A stretch of 63,796 nucleotides of DNA from JADKIH01 sp031427625 (GTDB taxonomy: Bacteria; Bacteroidota; Bacteroidia; AKYH767-A; 2013-40CM-41-45): NCBI GenBank assembly GCA_031427625.1, contig JANPNV010000038.1, forward strand, positions 1-63,796, in the 5' to 3' direction. Under the pieces are notes generated by a model. It ran no database searches. It saw nothing but the letters and a program-made list of their open reading frames with translations, and was not told the origin of the DNA. This document shows, in pieces, positions 8,385 through 17,737 of the stretch (positions within the stretch are counted from its first letter, which is position 1; the number at the start of each line of letters is the position of its first letter). Made by a program: the position numbers and the translations under genes.

Positions 8385-10010
8385 TTAAAAATCAAAATAA
8401 TAATTCTCAAGTGATGTACGAATTCCAAAGTAAATAATCCGGGAATCATCAGCTGATAAAGCATTGGAATACTTTCTCAAAATAATTCCTGCTTCAATAT
8501 TCAAATTTGTTTTCGGATTCACCAGATAATCAATTCTCAATTCAACGCTATTAAGTTTGCCTTGTACTCCCTGAAACATTCTGTTTCCATATTCCGAATA
8601 TCTGTTCAGGTAACTCTTAAAAATATCGTTACCCAGATTTACATCTACAGTATCCTGAGCGTTCTTTGCATATTGCACTTTTATTTCTGCAAAGAAATTA
8701 TTCCATCGGTAATTTACGAACGATATTGACTCAATAAAATTAGCCCCCAGCGGATGCGCCAACGCCTGGTTGTGATGAGTGTAATTCTGCGCTTCACTCC
8801 TATGCTGATAAGTAAACGGCCTTACAAAATTAAATTCCGTCTGAAAGTTTAACGCTTTTACTCCAAGAACATCAGCCGATTTCACCCCAAGCTGAAGTCC
8901 TTGTTTATTGCCCCACCAACCGTTACCGGAACGAACTTCACCAATGATAAATTCGTCAAGCATTACTTGGCCATATATTGTGTTTTTATGATTTACTTTC
9001 CACTTTGCATTCAGCCCGAGCAGTACATTATCGGGTGAGTCCAATGAATTTTCTACAGGCCTCAGAAATATCATTGGGTTCAGATACGTAAGGTCGTATC
9101 CGCGCGATGCAGCAGGTTTCCATACTACTGTTTCAAAAATTCCAACTGATAATTTATTCTTCTTCCCAATATTAAGGTCGAGATAATGTGTCGTCAGATA
9201 TTTCTTGCTAAAGCCTACATCGAAATCGTGTGGCGTCACCAGATCCTGCATAACCGCATAAATTACACTATATCTGAATTTCCAGAAAGTCATGTTGATG
9301 CGCAGAAAGGGATAACTGTATGCATTATCAGACAGCAATAAGGAACGGTATCCATCGCCAATAAATATTTTATCATGCGCCAGCAGGAAATCGAAGTGCT
9401 TGTTTAATGTATAAGCAATTCCGCCTGTGGCCTGACTGAAATCATATGTATTATTACCTAAAAATTTTACTCTCCCCTGCCCGGGCACTACCTGATAAAT
9501 GTTTATGAAACTATCGATGTAGTCGGCATACCTTGCCTGATTTTCATGAAACTGAGTATAGAAAAAGAACTTGTCCTGAACATTGCCGCTTACGGCAGCT
9601 CCCTTTGTATTCACATAGACATTTCGCCCTGCTTTTTGATCCCTTCCTATTTGAAAATTGAAAACAGGATCGACGGAAAGAACAATATCATCTTCATCAA
9701 CAAAAATAAGATGTTCCTTTCTTAATTTTCTTCCTACCCAGGTATTGTAAAATTTCGATTCACCTGTGATTGGTTGCCATACTGAATCAAGAGGCATAAT
9801 TCGCTTTAACTCTGCAACTGTATACGGTTTCATGGCTGTATGAAATCCTGTAGTATCTTCATTGATGAATGATGTTATTCGGGTTTCCATATCACGGCTC
9901 AACGGATATAGATATTCCTGAGCCTGTAATTGAGTCGTAAAAAGTAGTATTACTATTTTTAATAAGCTCCATCTCTTTTCGGAAGCCTTGGTTATATTCA
10001 CCTTATTCAT
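8385..10010 (-). CDS. Outer-membrane beta-barrel protein, RemB/Wzi-like
   Basis: A 541-aa exported protein. A basic N-terminus and the hydrophobic segment LLKIVILLFTTQLQAQ give a Sec signal peptide cut near residue 31. The mature protein is built of alternating aromatic-rich beta strands, with the conserved segment HDKIFIGDGYRSLLLSDNAY that I associate with Bacteroidota proteins annotated as gliding motility protein RemB. These resemble the capsule-assembly barrel Wzi. The last residues (LENYYFDF) end in Phe, as expected for a barrel inserted by BAM. It starts one base after the stop of the deacetylase gene and ends the operon. Its position after glycan polymerising and modifying genes suggests it anchors or organises the polymer at the surface (inference). 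Confidence 0.75.
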   Translation of the reverse strand: MNKVNITKASEKRWSLLKIVILLFTTQLQAQEYLYPLSRDMETRITSFINEDTTGFHTAMKPYTVAELKRIMPLDSVWQPITGESKFYNTWVGRKLRKEHLIFVDEDDIVLSVDPVFNFQIGRDQKAGRNVYVNTKGAAVSGNVQDKFFFYTQFHENQARYADYIDSFINIYQVVPGQGRVKFLGNNTYDFSQATGGIAYTLNKHFDFLLAHDKIFIGDGYRSLLLSDNAYSYPFLRINMTFWKFRYSVIYAVMQDLVTPHDFDVGFSKKYLTTHYLDLNIGKKNKLSVGIFETVVWKPAASRGYDLTYLNPMIFLRPVENSLDSPDNVLLGLNAKWKVNHKNTIYGQVMLDEFIIGEVRSGNGWWGNKQGLQLGVKSADVLGVKALNFQTEFNFVRPFTYQHRSEAQNYTHHNQALAHPLGANFIESISFVNYRWNNFFAEIKVQYAKNAQDTVDVNLGNDIFKSYLNRYSEYGNRMFQGVQGKLNSVELRIDYLVNPKTNLNIEAGIILRKYSNALSADDSRIIYFGIRTSLENYYFDF

Positions 10011-10011
10011 A

Positions 10012-10863
10012 TCAGATATTATCCAAATTAATTATCGGAGCTGCATTCCAGTCTGTCTGTTTTCCTGCTTCCTCCACGGTGATAAATTTATAATCATTTA
10101 CCAAACGTTCGAACTTCGAAAAAGATTTTTTTAAACCGACGTATGACATAAACTTTCGTTTAAAATTAAGGTTTCCGATTACGGGCTGTCCCGGATCAAA
10201 ATCGCGTGGATGAAAATAAGTCATCACATAATCTGTATTCATACTTCTTCTAATAAACGAATATGGTAGCAGGCGAAAATACCCACCTCCCGAGAAAATA
10301 ATTTTTTTGCCGAAGAATGAAGTTGTATTCATCGGAAACTCCATTAGCGAAACATCTTTATATACAATTTTGCAGGGCCTGACTACCGGAAAATCTTCAT
10401 ATCCTCCATGATTCCTTTTCAAAGGAAATACAGAACAATCGTATTTAATTCCAGCCTCTGCAAGTATTGGCACCATCCATTTTGTCTCTGATGTAAATGA
10501 AAATCCGGGAGCACGATAAGCCGAAATATTTTTACCACTTGTTTTTACAAGCAATTCAATATTTTCATGCAAATCCTTTTTGAAATCATCGGGCTTCTGG
10601 GAATAAACTAATGTATGAAACATTGAATGACAGGCGACTTCATGCTTCGATGCAATTCGCTTAATTAAATCAGGATACCTTCTGGCAACCCATCCAAGAC
10701 AAAAAAATGTTGCCCTGATATTTTTTGAATCCAGAAGCTGAAGTATACGATCCGTATTGTTCTCAATCCTTGAAGGCATTGTTTCCCATGTGGAAGACCA
10801 AGCCAAATCAGGATGATCAAGAATATGAAACCAGTCTTCTAAATCTATTGATAAAATATTCAT
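10012..10863 (-). CDS. Polysaccharide deacetylase (NodB-like, DUF3473/XrtA type)
   Basis: A 283-aa carbohydrate esterase family 4-like enzyme that removes N-acetyl groups from an amino-sugar polymer. NodB motifs are visible: the catalytic Asp region SIDLEDWF at residues 5-12, the zinc-binding CHSMFH, and the YRAPGFSF segment. The C-terminal part (MTYFHPRDFDPGQP) matches the DUF3473 extension seen in deacetylases of exosortase-linked exopolysaccharide loci. No signal peptide is present. The ATG at 10863 overlaps the stop of the GNAT gene as TAATG, which decides this start over in-frame codons upstream. No exosortase is seen in the window. Confidence 0.88.
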   Translation of the reverse strand: MNILSIDLEDWFHILDHPDLAWSSTWETMPSRIENNTDRILQLLDSKNIRATFFCLGWVARRYPDLIKRIASKHEVACHSMFHTLVYSQKPDDFKKDLHENIELLVKTSGKNISAYRAPGFSFTSETKWMVPILAEAGIKYDCSVFPLKRNHGGYEDFPVVRPCKIVYKDVSLMEFPMNTTSFFGKKIIFSGGGYFRLLPYSFIRRSMNTDYVMTYFHPRDFDPGQPVIGNLNFKRKFMSYVGLKKSFSKFERLVNDYKFITVEEAGKQTDWNAAPIINLDNI

Positions 10864-11930
10864 TAGAAAATATCGTAATCGCCAAATGTAAGAAACCAAT
10901 TGTTGAAATTGGAGATTTCATCAGGGCAGTCCGTTGAATGACGCCTTACAATAAACAAAAGTTCTTGCGGAAGTAACTTTTTCGGCAAAGTAAAAAAGCC
11001 GGAACTACGGAATAATTTATTTTCAGTGGAATGTGCGGGCAATGCAGTTATAAGCATATCCAGTTTGTTGTAAGCGGCAACCTTTCTGATAAATGAAATT
11101 AAACCATTTTTATTTGCCGAATCTTCGAGAAACATCAGGTCTGTAATAATGCCACAACGAAGACCATACAGATGACGAGCACGTACAACTGCAATAGCAG
11201 TTATCTCACCATTATCCACTCTCTTAAAAAGCATGTACTTACGAAAAGGAATATTTATATACCGCCATTTTAAAAATTCCAATGAACGAAATGTGGTAAT
11301 TTTTTTTCCGTTATTAAATTTAGTTAGAAATTTTTCATAAGCCATTGAGTCTTGATCTATCTCAAAAACAGAAATGTTTTCATTCTCTAAAAAATACTTT
11401 TTCGGAATATACATTTCTATTTCAGTGCCTGTTTTCTTCCCTCTGCTGAAAAAATAAGCGAAAACAGGTCTAATCGGATTCAACGGCTTTATCATCAACT
11501 GAAGAGCTCCGATAGTTTCAAATAATTTTCGACTCTTAATTACGGGTGCTGAAACTGGATTAGGAAATCCAACCGTGAATAATATATCTCTTTCCAAACA
11601 TCTTTTAAAAGTCTCTGTCGCAAGTATTGGAAAAAGTCCATGTCCGCGATATGCCGGATGAGTAAGGGTATTAACAGAAAGTGATCCTTTTTTGATATTT
11701 CCATTTATGATATATCGTCTCGGTAAAACAACATATTGGGAAACGATTTTGCCAAAAGATTCGGCTACTTTTATAACAGCCACTCCATCAGGATTATTCA
11801 GGTATTCCCAGTTGATATAGGAAGAATCGGCAATCTCTCTTCCAGCATATGTAGATTCACTCAACTCGAGGATTCTTGAAAAACCCGAATCATTATAAAG
11901 ATGAATAGTTGGTCCTTCGTCCTTTTCCAT
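10863..11930 (-). CDS. GNAT-family N-acetyltransferase
   Basis: A 355-aa protein with an N-terminal GNAT domain. The acetyl-CoA loop is recognisable in NTLTHPAYRGHGLFPILA (motif A, R-G-H-G). The following segment FTVGFPNPVSAPVIKSRKLFETIGA fits the end of the fold. A second half (from about residue 180) resembles a tandem, degenerate GNAT-like domain. It overlaps the deacetylase start by one base and follows a GT4 gene by 15 bases. In this setting, acetylation of a sugar amine or a precursor is the likely job, but the substrate is unknown. Confidence 0.75.
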   Translation of the reverse strand: MEKDEGPTIHLYNDSGFSRILELSESTYAGREIADSSYINWEYLNNPDGVAVIKVAESFGKIVSQYVVLPRRYIINGNIKKGSLSVNTLTHPAYRGHGLFPILATETFKRCLERDILFTVGFPNPVSAPVIKSRKLFETIGALQLMIKPLNPIRPVFAYFFSRGKKTGTEIEMYIPKKYFLENENISVFEIDQDSMAYEKFLTKFNNGKKITTFRSLEFLKWRYINIPFRKYMLFKRVDNGEITAIAVVRARHLYGLRCGIITDLMFLEDSANKNGLISFIRKVAAYNKLDMLITALPAHSTENKLFRSSGFFTLPKKLLPQELLFIVRRHSTDCPDEISNFNNWFLTFGDYDIF

Positions 11931-11945
11931 AATTTTGTAAAAGGC

Positions 11946-13046
11946 CTATGAATTATTTTTAGTTTCCTGATATAAAACATTTATTAACTGAATGTATGCT
12001 GAACATATTTTTTTCCAGTTATATTCGCTTTGCACCCGCTCAATGGATTTTTTCTTTAATACATCTACATCTGATGCCTTATGCTCGAGAAGATTTAGCA
12101 TAATGGCTAGATCAGATTGAGAATGAAAATAGATCTGACTTTTTCCTGTTACCTCGCGGTTAAAAACATTATCGTGACACATTATTGCACAACCGGCGGC
12201 CATTGCTTCAAGAAGTGCAGGATTTGTTCCTCCGACACTATGCCCATGAAGATACAAAAAACATCCTTGTCTTAATGAATCTAAAAAAGATTTATCATAA
12301 ACAGAATCTGTAAATAAAACATTATCATTTGCTGCCAACTCTAATTTACGAACGTAGGCTGTATTCTCCAATCCTCCCACGACAACAAGCTTTTTAGATC
12401 CGATATAAGACTTAAATGCTTGTATAATTTCAAGCAATTTATTCTCTGGTACAAGCCTGGCAATTACCAGAAAATATTCATTACTAACTAGATTGCACTC
12501 CTCTAATACTTTTAGATCCATAGGCAGACATTTATCTGCACCATAAGCAATTGTTTTAATCTTATATGTGGAATGAGGAAACCTACCGGTCCAATATTTT
12601 TTTATTTCCAACGAATCAGCTATTATTATATCGCTGTACTTGGTAACAAGTTTTTGAAGATGGTATACGATTAATCTTTGAAATCCTGTATACTTACTTC
12701 GACGATGCTCGAGCCCATCCACATTTGTAATAATCTTTGCTTTGATATTTCTATACTGGCGGTAAGAGTATGCTCCACCAACTCCGCAAGAAATAATTAC
12801 ATCGCTGTCAGCAACCGCAATTTTTAATGACTCCTTATAAAATCGCAATGGCGATTCTGATTTGTTGAAAGCTGATGAAATAATTTCAATACCTTCTAAT
12901 ACAGGTCCGACAGGATTCTTTTTTTCATTAATTACGCTGACAGATATACCTTCTTTCGCCAATGCCTCTGCAAGATGTGCGGCAAACGTTTCGAAGCCAC
13001 CATATTTCGCCGGAATCCCATGAGTGCCAATTATTGTTACTTTCAT
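11946..13046 (-). CDS. Glycosyltransferase with DUF1972 N-terminus (GT4)
   Basis: A 366-aa GT-B fold enzyme. The N-terminus (VTIIGTHGIPAKYGGFETFA, residues 3-22) is the hallmark of the DUF1972 acceptor domain found in rhamnosyl- and related transferases. The donor site segment HGHSVGGTNPALLEAMA at 267-283 carries the GT4 Glu280. Its ATG overlaps the stop of the upstream glycosyltransferase gene as TAATG, so translation is probably coupled. A basic patch (HRRSKYTGFQR) may face the membrane lipid acceptor. The sugar transferred is not predictable with confidence. Confidence 0.88.
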   Translation of the reverse strand: MKVTIIGTHGIPAKYGGFETFAAHLAEALAKEGISVSVINEKKNPVGPVLEGIEIISSAFNKSESPLRFYKESLKIAVADSDVIISCGVGGAYSYRQYRNIKAKIITNVDGLEHRRSKYTGFQRLIVYHLQKLVTKYSDIIIADSLEIKKYWTGRFPHSTYKIKTIAYGADKCLPMDLKVLEECNLVSNEYFLVIARLVPENKLLEIIQAFKSYIGSKKLVVVGGLENTAYVRKLELAANDNVLFTDSVYDKSFLDSLRQGCFLYLHGHSVGGTNPALLEAMAAGCAIMCHDNVFNREVTGKSQIYFHSQSDLAIMLNLLEHKASDVDVLKKKSIERVQSEYNWKKICSAYIQLINVLYQETKNNS

Positions 13047-14158
13047 TATTTAAAGAGATTAATAAATTTCTCTCCTATTTTATCCCAGTCATTATTTACT
13101 TTAATATACTGAAGCCCTGTTTTCCCAACTTTATCCCTCATTTCATTATCGCTTGTCACAAAGTTAATTTTTTCAGCAAGCTCTGATGGATTTCCACTCG
13201 AAAACAAAAAACCATTCTTGCCATTTTCAATTACTTCTTTATTAGGTTTAAGATCAGAAGCGATTACTGGAATGCCATAACTCATCGCCATAATCATTAC
13301 TCCGCTCTGCCAGACGGAATGGTATGGAAGAATGACAGTATCAGAGATATTCAACAATGTATTACGCTCTTCATTTGATATATACCTGTTCATAATATGT
13401 AACCGGTTCGTCACATTAATTTTATCAGCTAGACTTATATATTCCGAAAAGTCTGCATCTCTAATTCTTCCTGCAATAATAAGATGCACATTTTCCGAAA
13501 CTTGTTTCATTGCCTCGATAACTATTTCCAGTCCCTTTGATTTCTTAATCATTCCAAAGAACAGAATGTATTTGAAAGACTTATCCAGATTAAAAACAAT
13601 TAAGGCATCATCTCTTTCTAATTGCTTATGCAAATTTATAAAATTACCGTGTGGAATAACTGATAATTTATTCTGGTTATCCACATTACTCCTTTTATAC
13701 AATGCGTCGTAGGTAAACTTATTGTGTATGACAACATTATCAGAAAGCAACATGCATTTATTAATCCATGATTTCCTTTTTTTATATATAAAACTTTCAG
13801 CATCGTGAACGATCAGGCAAATTTTAAAACCGAATCGCCTGGTGAGAAAAATCATTAACCAGTCGATGAATGTTGAATGAAAAATATGCAGGATAATGAT
13901 TTCTGTCTTATCCGTTTTTGCATTTTTCAGCGATGAATAAAATGCCGGAAATAATTTTACCAGAAGAATAAAAGGTTTTGTAAAATTAACATCGAACTTT
14001 TCGAATACAATTGAGGAGTTGTTATCATCAGAGAAATTGCTATAAACCTTAACGAAACAAAATTGTCTGTTTAATGCTAAGGCCAATGAGAGATCATAAT
14101 GATCAAGTCCCGCTTTTTTTCCGACAGGGTCGATTATGGCTATTCTGAGTTCTTTCAT
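13046..14158 (-). CDS. Glycosyltransferase, GT4 family
   Basis: A 370-aa GT-B glycosyltransferase. The N-terminal Rossmann strand is MKELRIAIIDPVGKKAG. The donor domain shows VIPHGNF, then YILFFGMIKKSKGLEI, VHLIIAGRIRD and ILPYHSVWQSGVMIMAMSYG, with the E-rich closing segment KEVIENGKNGFLF. The frame is open further upstream, but the ATG at 14158 lies one base after the stop of the sulfotransferase gene and fits the family N-terminus, so I place the start there. It is translationally coupled to the DUF1972 enzyme downstream. It likely acts on the same lipid-linked oligosaccharide. Confidence 0.87.
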   Translation of the reverse strand: MKELRIAIIDPVGKKAGLDHYDLSLALALNRQFCFVKVYSNFSDDNNSSIVFEKFDVNFTKPFILLVKLFPAFYSSLKNAKTDKTEIIILHIFHSTFIDWLMIFLTRRFGFKICLIVHDAESFIYKKRKSWINKCMLLSDNVVIHNKFTYDALYKRSNVDNQNKLSVIPHGNFINLHKQLERDDALIVFNLDKSFKYILFFGMIKKSKGLEIVIEAMKQVSENVHLIIAGRIRDADFSEYISLADKINVTNRLHIMNRYISNEERNTLLNISDTVILPYHSVWQSGVMIMAMSYGIPVIASDLKPNKEVIENGKNGFLFSSGNPSELAEKINFVTSDNEMRDKVGKTGLQYIKVNNDWDKIGEKFINLFK

Positions 14159-14159
14159 T

Positions 14160-15062
14160 TCAAGGTTCGATCCAGTGTGAAAGATTTGAATTGATAAGGC
14201 TTTGAAGTTTCTGAATGTCTTCCCTATAAAAATCATTTAGCCACTTTACAGTTGACTCTCCGATAGGTTCTGGAGTTTTGCCTGTGGAATTAAATTTATT
14301 GAAGCTTTCCTTTATACTCATTCTCATTCCGTCTGACAGAACACTTAGAATTTTAAATTTTACTTTACTTTCTACAGTCATCATCCGTCCTAAAGAAGCA
14401 AACCTTGGAATTGATGAGCTGTTTATTTTATCGCGTCTGGTGAACTCAAAATCTTTATCAACTTCAAGGAATTCACATAAATTCTTCATAGTCACTTCAA
14501 ATTCATTTCTGAAACTATCAAAGAAAATAATTTTTACTGATTTAAAATGCTTTATGTAATCTTCCACTTGCGAGAAATACAATCCACGGTGAGCATAAAA
14601 ATAGTCGAAGCTGTAGTTCTGTGCCATTCTTGCTTTCTCAGTCTTCAATGCCTCTTCGAATGACAGATCTTCCCTTCCATCTCTGACCTTCCAGAGATAT
14701 TGTGAATAGGCCCTTTCAACCGGATTGCGGAGAACGATAACAATCTTCAGTGCATCAGGATGAGGATGGTATTTTTTAATATTCCTGATTGTCTCATCAT
14801 GCAGATATAGATAAGGTGTGGATATATCTCCTTTCACCAAATCACTATCGGCATTTTTATATAATTTTTTATACCTGATGAAGTCAGTAACTGCGAATGC
14901 GAATCTGCCATTTTTATAATCAATTTTTTTATCAGCGAAACAAAAAAATGAAGGCTCTTTCTGTGAGGGCAAAAAGATTCCGGGATGCTGCCTCAGATAA
15001 TAGTGAAGTGAAGTTGTTCCGGCACGAGCCGCTCCCACAACAAGAAAATCAGGTAGGCTCAT
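14160..15062 (-). CDS. PAPS-dependent carbohydrate sulfotransferase
   Basis: A 300-aa member of the Sulfotransfer_1 family, which moves a sulfuryl group from PAPS to a hydroxyl or amine of a glycan. The 5'-phosphosulfate loop is GAARAGTTSLHYYL (residues 10-23). The 3'-phosphate motif is IVIVLRNPVERAYSQYLWK, with R112 and S120 in the expected places. No signal peptide is present, so sulfation would be cytoplasmic, before export. Its ATG overlaps the stop of the Wzy/WaaL-like gene as ATGA. The PAPS-making genes cysC, cysD and cysN and the PAP-removing cysQ lie 2.6-7 kb upstream on the same strand, which supports a sulfated polymer as product. Confidence 0.9.
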   Translation of the reverse strand: MSLPDFLVVGAARAGTTSLHYYLRQHPGIFLPSQKEPSFFCFADKKIDYKNGRFAFAVTDFIRYKKLYKNADSDLVKGDISTPYLYLHDETIRNIKKYHPHPDALKIVIVLRNPVERAYSQYLWKVRDGREDLSFEEALKTEKARMAQNYSFDYFYAHRGLYFSQVEDYIKHFKSVKIIFFDSFRNEFEVTMKNLCEFLEVDKDFEFTRRDKINSSSIPRFASLGRMMTVESKVKFKILSVLSDGMRMSIKESFNKFNSTGKTPEPIGESTVKWLNDFYREDIQKLQSLINSNLSHWIEP

Positions 15063-16357
15063 ACGACAGAAGGAATTACAGGGTTAGATATTTTTTCTCC
15101 ATTTGTAAAATAATAATACCGAAAATAATAAATCAGACAGACAAGAAACATGATGCTGCTTGAATCTCTAATGTTAACGGCAGAGAAAAACATGCTAAGG
15201 AAAAAGAATAGCAACATGTATTCACAGCTTTTAAAAAATACGTTATTCGAAATAACTCTTCTCGACATGCGAAGGGAAAAGTAATAAGGAAGATATATGA
15301 CTAGCGTTCCTATCAATCCGAATACAAATATATTCCCAAGAATGCCGATATCGACTGGATAAAAATATCCAAGTACATCATGCCATCCTCCATTCCACTG
15401 GTTACTGATAAACCCATTTCCCAAAAGCGGATTTTTCCCGATATAATTAAGTGCCGTTTGATATTCCATATACCTCACTGCTGATGAAGCCTCTTCGGGT
15501 GACTGGGCTACAAATGCATCAAGAACATTATTATAAAGTAGCTTGTATTTATCAAGTAAAGAGGTGTATCCAAGAGAAATCATGAAAGAAGCCGCAATAA
15601 AAATAATGCTTCCGTAAATGACAACGTTCTTAATTCTTTCTCTTAATGAAAAATTGCGGTAGAAATATATCAATAGTGTAATGGCAAGAACAACAAGAGT
15701 CGTTCTCGACTGTAGAAAATAAATCAGATAGAACAGGATAAGTAAAACTACAATAGCGAATCGTGGTTTACGTTCATGTGAAATTTTGAAGAGGGAATAA
15801 AACAGGAGCATAATTACCAATGCAAACTGAAACCTGTAGCGATATCCGCGAATGGGACTGTAGGCAACAAATTCGTCATTATTAAAATATTGAGGATCTA
15901 CGAACAGAAAGAAAAAATAGCAAATAAATAACAAGGTTAGCGAAATGATGAGGAATGACCGCTCTACTTGGTGAATGGTGATTAGGCCTTTGTTCAGAAA
16001 TGAGATCAGCAGAATTCCGGATAGAGATAATAGCACGGAACGTTGAGCCATTATTCCGTAAAAATAAGGTTGACCAAAAACGACGTTTCCCTTATATGCA
16101 GTGAAAAAATTTACGAAAATAAATACCCACATTAGAAAGTCGAGTCGTTTGATACGACTACGTCCAAGATTGACGAATAAACTTAATACGTAGTATGCTG
16201 TAAGCAGAACTATAGCAATCGTAGAAATAAACTGATGCAGATTTTCAAAAGGAAGTGTTGCAAAAATTCTGAAGGTTGTTATATATATCAGAAAAAGTAA
16301 TGCATACGCAATAAGCGGCGGCAACCTCCTGTTATAAAAAAATTCGTTCGATGGCAT
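15059..16357 (-). CDS. O-antigen polymerase/ligase family protein (Wzy/WaaL-like)
   Basis: A 432-aa inner-membrane protein with about eleven hydrophobic segments and one larger periplasmic loop in the second half. The Wzy_C signature is visible as FLQSRTTLVVLAITLLIYF, and the periplasmic loop contains the typical NYIGKNPLLGNGF. Such proteins polymerise or ligate undecaprenyl-linked repeat units. It lies between the flippase and the sulfotransferase, overlapping the latter by four bases. Polymerase and ligase cannot be told apart from sequence; its neighbourhood favours polymerase. Confidence 0.85.
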   Translation of the reverse strand: MPSNEFFYNRRLPPLIAYALLFLIYITTFRIFATLPFENLHQFISTIAIVLLTAYYVLSLFVNLGRSRIKRLDFLMWVFIFVNFFTAYKGNVVFGQPYFYGIMAQRSVLLSLSGILLISFLNKGLITIHQVERSFLIISLTLLFICYFFFLFVDPQYFNNDEFVAYSPIRGYRYRFQFALVIMLLFYSLFKISHERKPRFAIVVLLILFYLIYFLQSRTTLVVLAITLLIYFYRNFSLRERIKNVVIYGSIIFIAASFMISLGYTSLLDKYKLLYNNVLDAFVAQSPEEASSAVRYMEYQTALNYIGKNPLLGNGFISNQWNGGWHDVLGYFYPVDIGILGNIFVFGLIGTLVIYLPYYFSLRMSRRVISNNVFFKSCEYMLLFFFLSMFFSAVNIRDSSSIMFLVCLIYYFRYYYFTNGEKISNPVIPSVV

Positions 16358-16384
16358 TACCGGTGAAATTAAGCAAAACGATGT

Positions 16385-17737
16385 CTACTTGTTTTTCAGA
16401 TTAAACTTGAAAAAGACGACAAACCCAAAATGTCGTTTTACGCTAATTGAACTCATTAAATTCCAGGAAAACATGCCTGCAAGCTGGGCATAACATGCGC
16501 CTTTTATACCCAATTCAGGAATAAGAAGGAAGCAGCACATTACATTAATGATTGCTGATATAACTGCGATGTTTCGAAGAATATGTTGTCTTCCGGCCAT
16601 ATTGAGTATTTGCGATGGCAAGCCGGAAAAACAGACGATGAATTGCCCGGCCAGCAGAATATATAAGGCACTTTCATTGCCCGGGAATTCTTTTCCGAAG
16701 ATTGAGAGAATCCATCCGGGAAAAGCGATAAGCATAAAAAACAGAGGTAAAGAAGTGAGGAAGATGAGGCGGGCTGCTTCTTCAGCATGCTTCTTCATCA
16801 GCTTAAAGTTTTTTGCTGCGAACGATTCCGCAAACCTAGGCATGGCCAGACTGTTTATGGCCAAAATGGTAATGTTCGTAAATACGGAAATTCGAACAAG
16901 TGCATTATAAATTCCTACATCTGTCTCTGAAGCATATGCGGCAAGGATTAGCGTTCCGGCCCATGACATAGTAAGCTGCATGAGGGTAGTCGTAAACATG
17001 GATGACGATGTAAGAATAAGATCTTTCGTAGATATTTCACCTTCCGCCTTATAGTCACCGAACTTGCTGAACTTTAGCCACCACAATGTGCCAATGATAC
17101 TTGAAATGAATATGCTGATAAATTGTATCATAGCAGGGATTTCGTTGCCTATGATAATGAAAGATGCAACGATAAGAAGTACCGTTGCGAATAATGAAAC
17201 AGAAACTGTCTGAAGAAAAGTATAGATGCTGATTTTTTTAAGTCCCCGAATACATTCTGAGTTTAATGATAACATAACAAGCGGAATGGCAAGAAATGCA
17301 TTTACATGAAGCAGATTGGTTAGATAGGGTTTATGAAAAAAAACATTTGCCATCCACGGTGCCATGAAATAAAGAATGAATGAAATAAGAAGCGTGAAGG
17401 GTAAAACGATCTTCATAGCTTCGAGATAAACTCCCTTTATTCCCCGGTAGTTTCCGGTAAGAGCAAATCCAGCAATATACTTCATCAGTGCTACGTCAAG
17501 ACCGAGTTTTCCAAAGACAGAAGAGAAACTGAGAATAGCTAGGCAAATAGAAACAATTCCGAGAGCATCAGCACCGAAATACCTGGAAGTGATAAGTGTA
17601 ACTAAAAATCCGGTGATAACTCCTGAAATCCGAACGAGCAATGCAAAAAAACTGGTGCGCACGAGTTCGCCATATTGCGGATCGTTGCGAAATTTATGCA
17701 ACGCATCACGCAGCTTATTTGGCAATGAACCAATCAT
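16385..17737 (-). CDS. Wzx-like polysaccharide flippase (second copy)
   Basis: A 450-aa MOP/PST-type flippase with about twelve to fourteen membrane segments. The N-terminus (FALLVRISGVITGFLVTLI) followed by SRYFGADALGIVSICLAIL is characteristic. It overlaps the 3' end of cysQ by 23 bases, so it is read in the same transcript. It differs clearly from the flippase at 3926-5254. The overlap with cysQ ties PAP removal to glycan export genes and supports the view that the cys genes serve this locus. Confidence 0.88.
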   Translation of the reverse strand: MIGSLPNKLRDALHKFRNDPQYGELVRTSFFALLVRISGVITGFLVTLITSRYFGADALGIVSICLAILSFSSVFGKLGLDVALMKYIAGFALTGNYRGIKGVYLEAMKIVLPFTLLISFILYFMAPWMANVFFHKPYLTNLLHVNAFLAIPLVMLSLNSECIRGLKKISIYTFLQTVSVSLFATVLLIVASFIIIGNEIPAMIQFISIFISSIIGTLWWLKFSKFGDYKAEGEISTKDLILTSSSMFTTTLMQLTMSWAGTLILAAYASETDVGIYNALVRISVFTNITILAINSLAMPRFAESFAAKNFKLMKKHAEEAARLIFLTSLPLFFMLIAFPGWILSIFGKEFPGNESALYILLAGQFIVCFSGLPSQILNMAGRQHILRNIAVISAIINVMCCFLLIPELGIKGACYAQLAGMFSWNLMSSISVKRHFGFVVFFKFNLKNK

